DNA from: an uncultured Lentisphaeria bacterium
GTDB lineage: Bacteria > Verrucomicrobiota > Lentisphaeria > Victivallales > UBA1829
Length of the DNA: 14,617 nucleotides
NCBI GenBank assembly: GCA_905211485.1
Contig: CAJMAW010000080.1
Coordinates: 1 to 14,617 of the forward strand
Direction: 5' to 3'
Shown: one piece after another, positions 7,043-12,743 of the stretch
Layout: every line of letters begins with the position of its first letter
How positions within the stretch are numbered: the first letter of the stretch is position 1
Notes under the pieces: model-generated
What the model saw: only the letters and a program-made list of their open reading frames with translations
Database searches by the model: none
Told to the model about the DNA's origin: nothing
Made by a program: the position numbers and the translations under genes

Positions 7043-8815
7043 ATGATGTCTCGAGTTAAATTTGAAAAGAAGTCGGTCGTCATCGACGGTGTTCCCCGGC
7101 AGATTCTGTCGGGAGCCGTTCACTATTTCCGGGTACCGGAAGAACTCTGGGAGGATCGTCTCCGGAAAGCCGCGCAGTGCGGACTGAACTGCATTGAAAC
7201 TTATCTCTGCTGGAATCTCCATGAACCGGAGGAAGGGCGTTTCGATTTTTCCGGCATGCTGAATCTCGGCAAATTCATCCGTACGGCCGCGGAACAGGGG
7301 CTGTATGTGATAGTCCGTCCGGGGCCCTACATTTGCGCGGAATGGGACAACGGCGGGATTCCCGCATGGCTCATGACCAGACCAGGAATTGAATTCCGGC
7401 GGATGAACACCCCTTATCTGGAGGCCGTCGAACGTTATTACAAGGCCGTGCTCCCGATTCTGGCGGAACTGCAGTATGATGCGGGCGGCCCCGTCATTGC
7501 CGTCCAGGTTGAAAACGAATACGGTTCCTACGGGCATGACAAGGAATATCTGGCGACGCTGCGCCGTTTCTGCCGGGAAGGGGGGATCACTGTGCCGCTC
7601 TTCACCGCGGACGGAGCCGCGGATCTGTGCATCGTCGGCGGCATGCTGGAGGATTCGCCCATGACCCTGACCTTCGGCAGCCGCGGACTGGAAGCCTTTG
7701 CCCTCGGGCGCCGCTTCCGTCCGGAAGACCCCTCCTTCTGCATGGAGTTCTGGGACGGCTGGTTCGACGCCTGGGGATGCGGGAAACATCACGACCGTTC
7801 CCCGCAGGAAGTCGCCGATGAATTCGATGACATGATCCGCGCCGGCGGCTCCGTCAACTTCTATATGTTCCACGGCGGCACTAATTTTTCCTTCTGGAAC
7901 GGGGCCAACGGCGTCAAGGGCGGCGTCTACACCCCCGACACCACCAGCTATGATTACGATGCCCCCCTCTCTGAATGCGGTGATCCCACCGAAAAGTATT
8001 TCCTGATCCGGGACGTCATCCGAAAACATTTCCCCGATGTCCCCACCGGAACTCCCGAGCCTTCCAGGAAAGCCGATTACGGAAAAGTCCCTCTTCTCGA
8101 GAGCGCTCCCTTCTTCCCGAATCTGGATGCAATTTCCGAAAAAACCGTTGTTTCCGTCAGCACAAAAACCATGGAGGAGCTCGGACAGAACTTCGGCTTC
8201 ATCCATTACCGGACCCGGATTGCGGGACCGGTCCGGTGCTGCGATCTGCATCTCTGGGAAGTCCATGACCGGGCAATCGTTTATCTCGACGGAAAACAGC
8301 ATTTCATCTATTACCGCAACGATGCCTCCTGCTGTGCCCCTGTCTTTTCCGTCCCCGAAGCCGGTGTTCAGCTCGACATCCTGGTCGAAAACATGGGCAG
8401 AATCAACTACGGGCCTCTGACAGGACGCGATTTCAAGGGCATCGTCGACGGCGTGACCACCGGAAATCAGTTCCAGTTCGACTGGGAAATCCGCTCCCTT
8501 CCCATGGAGAACAGAAACCTTTCCCGACTCTCCTTCCAGCCGTTCCTGTGGAATGACGACTCTCTCCCCTCCTTCCACAGAGCCTTCCTCGAAATCCCCG
8601 ATGAACCCGCCGACACCTTCCTCCAGTTCCCCGGAGTCAAAGGCGTGGTCTGGGTCAACGGACACAATCTCGGACGCTACTGGAACATCGGCCCGGGCGG
8701 CACGCTCTATGTCCCCGCACCCTGGCTGAAGAAAGGAAAAAATGAGATCCTTGTCTTTGAACTTGAAAAACTGAAATTCCCGTATCTGAGATTTCTGGAC
8801 AGGCATCAGCTGTAG
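7043..8815 (+). CDS. Glycoside hydrolase family 35 beta-galactosidase, no signal peptide
   Basis: Retaining exo-beta-galactosidase predicted to remove terminal beta-galactose from oligosaccharides. The TIM barrel (about residues 10-330) has SGAVHYFRVP, CIETYLCWNLHEP, RPGPYICAEWDNGG and the GH35 signature GGPVIAVQVENEYGSYG. By alignment to human GLB1 (E188, E268) the acid/base is E159 and the nucleophile E235 in CMEFWDGWFDAWG. YMFHGGTNFSFWNGA (274-288) is also typical. The C-terminal half has jelly-roll galactose-binding-like domains with VWVNGHNLGRYWNIGPGG. The 590 aa length fits the short bacterial/animal form. No export signal is seen, so the enzyme is probably cytoplasmic and acts on imported sugars. 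Start is one of two adjacent ATGs (7043 or 7046); the nearest Shine-Dalgarno, AGGAAG, is rather distant. Followed by a strong terminator. Confidence 0.95.
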   Translation: MMSRVKFEKKSVVIDGVPRQILSGAVHYFRVPEELWEDRLRKAAQCGLNCIETYLCWNLHEPEEGRFDFSGMLNLGKFIRTAAEQGLYVIVRPGPYICAEWDNGGIPAWLMTRPGIEFRRMNTPYLEAVERYYKAVLPILAELQYDAGGPVIAVQVENEYGSYGHDKEYLATLRRFCREGGITVPLFTADGAADLCIVGGMLEDSPMTLTFGSRGLEAFALGRRFRPEDPSFCMEFWDGWFDAWGCGKHHDRSPQEVADEFDDMIRAGGSVNFYMFHGGTNFSFWNGANGVKGGVYTPDTTSYDYDAPLSECGDPTEKYFLIRDVIRKHFPDVPTGTPEPSRKADYGKVPLLESAPFFPNLDAISEKTVVSVSTKTMEELGQNFGFIHYRTRIAGPVRCCDLHLWEVHDRAIVYLDGKQHFIYYRNDASCCAPVFSVPEAGVQLDILVENMGRINYGPLTGRDFKGIVDGVTTGNQFQFDWEIRSLPMENRNLSRLSFQPFLWNDDSLPSFHRAFLEIPDEPADTFLQFPGVKGVVWVNGHNLGRYWNIGPGGTLYVPAPWLKKGKNEILVFELEKLKFPYLRFLDRHQL

Positions 8816-8941
8816 AAGACAATCTTCCGTCATCCTCTTGTGCGTGCGTGCGCCGTCTCAGGGTGTGACGCACCGGGAAGAAGAAGGAATTTCTCCGGCT
8901 GCGTCCAGAGAGATGAAGACAGGTCCTGAAGAAAAAAGGTG

Positions 8942-8976
8942 CCGGGATGAGAGAGCCTCTCTCCTCCCGGTTTTTT
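8942..8976 (+). terminator. Strong intrinsic terminator after the beta-galactosidase gene
   Basis: CCGGGA-T-GAGAGA pairs with TCTCTC-C-TCCCGG, a stem of about 12 pairs with one mismatch, followed at once by TTTTTT (8971-8976). An A run at 8932-8937 faces the T run, so it could also terminate minus-strand transcripts. It ends the GH35 unit about 130 bases after the stop codon. Confidence 0.85.
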
Positions 8977-9079
8977 CTCCCTTTCCTCTTGTTCCTTTTT
9001 CCCTCCTGCCGGAAGAAGAAGAGAAAGAAGCAGAGAAACCCTCCCGGTACTTCAGCTTCCCGCACTTTTCCGGCTTGTT

Positions 9080-9105
9080 TTTTTCAAATCGCTTTTTCAA
9101 ATCGT
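9080..9105 (+). repeat. Tandem 13-base repeat TTTTTCAAATCG(C/T)
   Basis: TTTTTCAAATCG occurs at 9080-9091 and again at 9093-9104 with a 13-base period. It lies about 65-90 bases upstream of the predicted -10 of the lactonase-like gene, a plausible place for an activator or repressor site. The regulator is unknown and not encoded in this window. Confidence 0.45.
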
Positions 9106-9116
9106 AAACGCTTTGC
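9104..9116 (+). promoter_or_regulatory. LacI/CcpA-like operator, weak
   Basis: GTAAACGCTTTGC is an imperfect palindrome with the AAACG/CTTT core typical of LacI-family operators; it matches about 9 of the 12 fixed positions of the cre consensus when one base upstream is included. It directly abuts the tandem repeat. Suggestive only. Confidence 0.25.
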
Positions 9117-9167
9117 GACTTTCCGCTTTTTTTCTTCGGAGGAAAGAATGAAAAAACCGGAGAAGAG

Positions 9168-9176
9168 TGATATACT
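9168..9176 (+). promoter_or_regulatory. Extended -10 promoter of the lactonase-like gene
   Basis: TGATATACT gives the TGn motif directly before TATACT, 5 of 6 matches to the -10 consensus. No good -35 lies 17 bases upstream, as is usual for extended -10 promoters. Predicted start near 9183, leaving a leader of about 117 bases. Confidence 0.45.
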
Positions 9177-9299
9177 ATCCTCAAAACGGCAGGACGAAAA
9201 CCGTGCACGGCGCCGCATGACGGGAAAACCGAAACCCCGTGTGCGCTTTTTTGCGGAACAGCCGGAGCGCAGCGGACAGAACAACACAGGATGGAAAAA

Positions 9300-10337
9300 A
9301 TGAATCGATCTGACAGTTTTTATGTGGTCTCCATGTCCCGGAATGCCGACGGAGGCATTTACCGGTACGCCCTGAATCAGGAAGGACTCTCTCCTGAACC
9401 GCTGGAATTCACCCCCGTCCAGGATGCGAACTACCTCTGCTTCTCTCCGGACGGGAAATATCTGTATTCGACCTGCCGTTTCGGAGAAGGCGGCGGCGTG
9501 GCGGCTTTCCGAATCGAAGAGGATGATTCCCTGAGTTTCCTGAATTCGGCGGACGCCCATGGACTCAGCAGCTGCCACGTGACCTGCGATACAAGCGGGA
9601 AATTCCTCTACTGCGCGAACTACCGGAGCGGGAACTTCGCCGAATTCGCGCTTGGGGAAGACGGTTCCATCGAACGCATGACGCAGCTGATTCATCATGA
9701 TGATCCCGTCGGTCCCAACCGGAATCGTCAGGACGGCCCGCACACCCACTGCACGGAACTGACTCCGGACGGGAAATATCTCTGTGTCGTTGATCTCGGG
9801 ATAGACGCTGTGAAGGTCTATCCTCTGGATCCGGAAAAAGGAGTGATCAACGAGCCCTTCACCTGCCGGACGGCGCCTGGAGACGGTCCGCGCCATATCC
9901 TGTTCGACCGTTCCGGAAGCATCGCCTATCTGATCAATGAACTCGGGAACAGCGTCACCTCCCTCTCCTACCGGGACGGCACACTGAAACAGATCCGGAC
10001 CGTTACAACTCTCCCCCGGAACTGTACGGTCGCCACCAAGGCCGCCGCCATCCGCTTTTCTCCGGACGGCCGTTTTCTTTTCGCCTCCAACCGCGGCTAT
10101 GACAGCATCGCCTGCTACCGCATCAAAGGGGAGGGGGATTTTGAACTGTATGACATCGTTCCCTCCTTCGGAAGCAGCCCGCGAGACATCAACTTCCTTC
10201 CCGGAGGATCCCTCTTCGCGGCCGCAAACGAATTCTCCGACAGCGTCACCTTTTTCGACTATGATCCGGATTCCGGGAGACTCCGTTTCCGCCTGAAGGA
10301 AATCCGTCTCACCCGACCCCTGAACATTGAACCGTAA
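9300..10337 (+). CDS. 6-phosphogluconolactonase-like beta-propeller protein (COG2706/YbhE family)
   Basis: Seven-bladed beta-propeller of the lactonase family; characterised members hydrolyse 6-phosphogluconolactone in the oxidative pentose phosphate pathway, but substrates of most relatives are unproven. Repeated blade motifs such as CFSPDGKYLYST, ELTPDGKYLCVVDLG and RFSPDGRFLFASNRGYDSI are clear, as are the family segments GPNRNRQDGPHTHCTEL and GDGPRHILFDRSG. Length of 345 aa is normal. I chose ATG 9300, where AGGA sits 8 bases upstream; ATG 9291 lies directly against its AGG and would add three residues. No signal peptide, so cytoplasmic. No zwf or gnd nearby, so a pathway role is not supported by neighbours. 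Confidence 0.85.
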   Translation: MNRSDSFYVVSMSRNADGGIYRYALNQEGLSPEPLEFTPVQDANYLCFSPDGKYLYSTCRFGEGGGVAAFRIEEDDSLSFLNSADAHGLSSCHVTCDTSGKFLYCANYRSGNFAEFALGEDGSIERMTQLIHHDDPVGPNRNRQDGPHTHCTELTPDGKYLCVVDLGIDAVKVYPLDPEKGVINEPFTCRTAPGDGPRHILFDRSGSIAYLINELGNSVTSLSYRDGTLKQIRTVTTLPRNCTVATKAAAIRFSPDGRFLFASNRGYDSIACYRIKGEGDFELYDIVPSFGSSPRDINFLPGGSLFAAANEFSDSVTFFDYDPDSGRLRFRLKEIRLTRPLNIEP

Positions 10338-10338
10338 C

Positions 10339-10399
10339 CCGTCGCTGTCTTTCCCTCCTCTTTCCTCCTCACAGGGCAGGGGGGAGGAGGAGGAGACGG
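10339..10399 (+). other. Pyrimidine/purine-rich stem-loop between lactonase and glycosyltransferase genes
   Basis: CCGTC (10339-10343) pairs with GACGG (10395-10399), and inside it CCTCCTC (10364-10370) pairs with GAGGAGG (10384-10390) around a 13-base loop. It starts two bases after the lactonase stop. There is no T run, so it is not a standard intrinsic terminator; it may stabilise RNA ends or act with Rho. Confidence 0.4.
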
Positions 10400-10472
10400 C
10401 TGATGTCTGATCCCGTCTCATACAGAAGAATCCGCGAAAGACTCCGGAAAACACAAAGGACTCACTCTCATT

Positions 10473-11246
10473 ATGATGCTTGCAACCATTCTTCTTCCGA
10501 ACTACCGGACCGCCGAACTCACCAGACTCTGTTTGCGTTCCCTCCGCATGCATTCCGATTTCAGCAAAGTACGGATTCTGGCCATAGACAACGCCTCGGA
10601 AGACGAATCTCTGGACTATCTGCGTTCTCTGCCCTGGATCACTCTGATTGAACGGAGCAGGAAGGAGATTGAAGGGATGTCGCCTCCCGTGATGCATTCT
10701 TCCGCGCTTGACCTGGCGCTGCAGCAGGTGGATACCCCGTTTGTCCTTTCCATGCACACGGACACCATCGTTCACGATCCGGGCTGGTTCGACTATCTCC
10801 TGGAGCAGTTCGGCGAATCGGAAAAAACAGCCGGAGTCGGCAGCTGGAAGCTCGAAACCGTTCCGTTCTGGAAGGTTGCGGGGAAGTCCGTCGAGGATGC
10901 ATTCCGGACTCTGATCGGAAAACACAAAAAGGAATTCCGCTTCCTCCGGAGTCACTGCGCCATGTACAGGACGGAACTCCTGAAAAAATATACCCGGGGA
11001 TTCGACGACGGTCAGTGCGCGGGCTCTTCCATCCACCGTCATCTTCTGGACGCCGGCTATGACATGAAATTCCTTCCCGTCTCCGAACTGAGCCGTTATA
11101 TGGCGCATCTCAACCACGCCACCATGATTCTGAATCCCATGCGCGGACATCGCACGGGATCGGCCAGATCCTTCCGGGAACTGGGCGGAAAAATGAAGGC
11201 GGAACGCTATCAGAAAATTCTCCAGGATGATTCGCTGGATCTCTGA
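10473..11246 (+). CDS. Small family-2-type glycosyltransferase
   Basis: Predicted GT-A glycosyltransferase transferring a sugar from a nucleotide-sugar; substrate unknown. The N-terminus has the nucleotide-binding strand and loop ILLPNYRTAELTRLCLRSL (6-24) and ILAIDNASEDES (35-46), the family-2 pattern. A metal-binding DxD-like HTD follows DTPFVLSM at 95-97. Later, RGFDDG (175-180) and the segment ending in HLNH (212-215) recall the acceptor region, but the usual ED motif after GFDE is replaced by GQCAGSS. At 257 aa it is a short, single-domain form without membrane segments. Start is one of two adjacent ATGs (10473 or 10476) with AAAGGA rather far upstream. No cell-envelope cluster surrounds it. 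Ends before a terminator. Confidence 0.7.
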   Translation: MMLATILLPNYRTAELTRLCLRSLRMHSDFSKVRILAIDNASEDESLDYLRSLPWITLIERSRKEIEGMSPPVMHSSALDLALQQVDTPFVLSMHTDTIVHDPGWFDYLLEQFGESEKTAGVGSWKLETVPFWKVAGKSVEDAFRTLIGKHKKEFRFLRSHCAMYRTELLKKYTRGFDDGQCAGSSIHRHLLDAGYDMKFLPVSELSRYMAHLNHATMILNPMRGHRTGSARSFRELGGKMKAERYQKILQDDSLDL

Positions 11247-11332
11247 TTCCCTCTTTGCGCTTTCTCTCTTTTTTCTGGGTCCTGTGTGTCCCGTGTCCGT
11301 TTCCTGCTCTCCGGATCATCTTTTCCGGGGGG

Positions 11333-11371
11333 GGAGAGGAGACAACAACAGGGGACCCTTCCTCTCCTTTT
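11333..11371 (+). terminator. Intrinsic terminator after the glycosyltransferase gene
   Basis: GGAGAGGA (11333-11340) pairs perfectly with TCCTCTCC (11360-11367) across a 19-base loop that contains a small GGG/CCC pairing, followed by TTTT. It lies about 90 bases after the stop in the gap between convergent genes. The G run at 11327-11334 (eight G) overlaps the left arm. Confidence 0.6.
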
Positions 11372-11420
11372 CAGGACCGGGAAACTTGCTTTTCCGGAAG
11401 AAGGTGTCCGTCCGGCTTCT

Positions 11421-12731
11421 TCAGATGGAGCTGATCAGCGGGTCTTGTTTTCCCCGGTTTTCCTCGACGGACCGGCGGAATTCCTCCATGGAGATGACCC
11501 GTCTTTCCTTTCTTGCCCTTTCTGCGGCAAAGGTCAGCATATAGGAATCGAGCGCCTCCTCCAGACCTGTTTTGAGCCGGGAGGGGTCCTCATTGCGGAC
11601 GGCGTCGATGAAGGATTCAAAACAGTTCCGGTCTCCATAGTTGTGATGTCTTTCCATGGAGTCGTCATCGGGATCGAGGACGAAGACTTCACGGGAGGAA
11701 TCCGCATAGCTGAGGAGTTCGATTTTCGAGCCGTCGAAACAGAGTTCGGCAAGGGAACCGAAAATGGTGGTTGTGCGTTCGGAATGGGCGGAACAGCCGG
11801 AGAGGGTGAAGACGGCTGTCGTCCCGCCTTCAAATTCCAGACTGACCGTCTGATGATCCGCCACATTGTTGTCGCAGGCGAAGACACAGCGTCCGTAGGG
11901 GCCGCTCCGCATGGCTTCGAGAATGTTCTCCTCGGTCAGCGGCGAAGCGACGGATTCGATGATATAGTCCCGAATCCCGCTGCGGAAACGTTCCAGATAA
12001 AATTTCGGAGCATGATACGGACATCCCGGAACAGAACAGTCCAGACACCTTTCCGCCGCGTTCTCCGGGCGGTTCTCCGCGCGGAAGAACATCAGCCCGC
12101 CGAAAGACGACAAATGCGTGCATTTCCTTCCCACCACATAATTCAGCCAGTCCAGGTCATGAATGGATTTTGCCAGCAGAAGACAGGAGGAATCCTCCTC
12201 CTTCCGCCAGTTTCCACGCACATAGGAATGCGCATAGCGCCAGAAACCCACCGGTTCCGCGTGACGCACCGAAATCAGAGCCCCGAGACGCCCGGAGGAA
12301 ATCAGCTGTCTCATTTTCTCCGTGTACTGTGCATAACGCATCACATGGCAGACGGAAAGGATCACTCCGTTCCTCCGCACCGCATCGGCGATGGTCAGGC
12401 AATCCTCCGGAGTCAGGGCCAGCGGCTTCTCAATGAGGATGTGATATCCGAGAGAAGCGAAAGTCACTGCCATTTCCTCATGAGTTCCATCCAGCGTGGA
12501 GATCACCACGGCGTCTGCGAAACGGGGGCGGCGCGCCGCCTCCTTCCAGTCGGAGAACACATGTTCTGGTGGGACCGCGTTTTCATGGACGATGCGCTGC
12601 CGGAAGAATTCTCTCGGCTCCGCGACGCCGACGACCCGGGCTTTGTCCGGCATCCTTGCGGCGAAACGTGCGTAGATGGTCCCGCGTCCTCCGGCTCCCA
12701 GGAGGAGCAATGTCACGATTCCGTTTTTCAT
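11421..12731 (-). CDS. Gfo/Idh/MocA-family oxidoreductase with cysteine-rich insert
   Basis: NAD(P)-dependent dehydrogenase, probably acting on a sugar or sugar-like polyol; substrate unknown. The Rossmann fold has LLLGAGGRGTIYA (9-21) and the family's catalytic-lysine motif EKPLA (101-105). CHVMRY (128-133) and SIHDLDWLNY (189-198, with H191 as likely catalytic His) are typical. After this comes an insert with C229-x2-C232-x4-C237 and H240 (RCLDCSVPGCPYH), a possible zinc or iron-sulfur site, and C282/C286 further on. Length of 436 aa is longer than the usual 330-390 because of this part. No signal peptide. It starts 12 bases after the purL stop, so is very likely cotranscribed with purL; GGAG is just two bases from the ATG. 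A GAAGAAG/CTTCTTC stem (11397-11422) lies at its end. Confidence 0.9.
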   Translation of the reverse strand: MKNGIVTLLLLGAGGRGTIYARFAARMPDKARVVGVAEPREFFRQRIVHENAVPPEHVFSDWKEAARRPRFADAVVISTLDGTHEEMAVTFASLGYHILIEKPLALTPEDCLTIADAVRRNGVILSVCHVMRYAQYTEKMRQLISSGRLGALISVRHAEPVGFWRYAHSYVRGNWRKEEDSSCLLLAKSIHDLDWLNYVVGRKCTHLSSFGGLMFFRAENRPENAAERCLDCSVPGCPYHAPKFYLERFRSGIRDYIIESVASPLTEENILEAMRSGPYGRCVFACDNNVADHQTVSLEFEGGTTAVFTLSGCSAHSERTTTIFGSLAELCFDGSKIELLSYADSSREVFVLDPDDDSMERHHNYGDRNCFESFIDAVRNEDPSRLKTGLEEALDSYMLTFAAERARKERRVISMEEFRRSVEENRGKQDPLISSI

Positions 12732-12743
12732 GGCTCCGGACCG

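Larger units (their letters stand above)
8816..9299. other. 484-base intergenic region
   Basis: No gene is supported here: short frames on both strands are low-complexity (Ser/Arg/Lys/Phe-rich translations of purine and pyrimidine tracts). From left to right it holds a GTGC repeat (about 8839-8852), an intrinsic terminator (8942-8976), purine and pyrimidine runs (about 8977-9040), a tandem 13-base repeat (9080-9105), a LacI-like operator half (9104-9116), an extended -10 promoter (9168-9176), and a leader of about 117 bases before the lactonase-like gene containing a CGTGCACG palindrome. Confidence 0.6.

Noticed and set aside
7037..8833. 598-residue open frame on the minus strand opposite the beta-galactosidase
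   Set aside because: It mirrors the GH35 gene almost exactly, has no recognisable motif, and is expected from codon bias in GC-rich DNA. The plus frame has full catalytic signatures.
8836..8856. GTGC repeat as a microsatellite or phase-variation site
   Set aside because: Only about three units, in a non-coding stretch after the beta-galactosidase gene, with no promoter or start codon it could switch.
9084..11150. 688-residue open frame on the minus strand across the lactonase and glycosyltransferase genes
   Set aside because: It spans two well-supported plus-strand genes and the control region between them, with no domain of its own.
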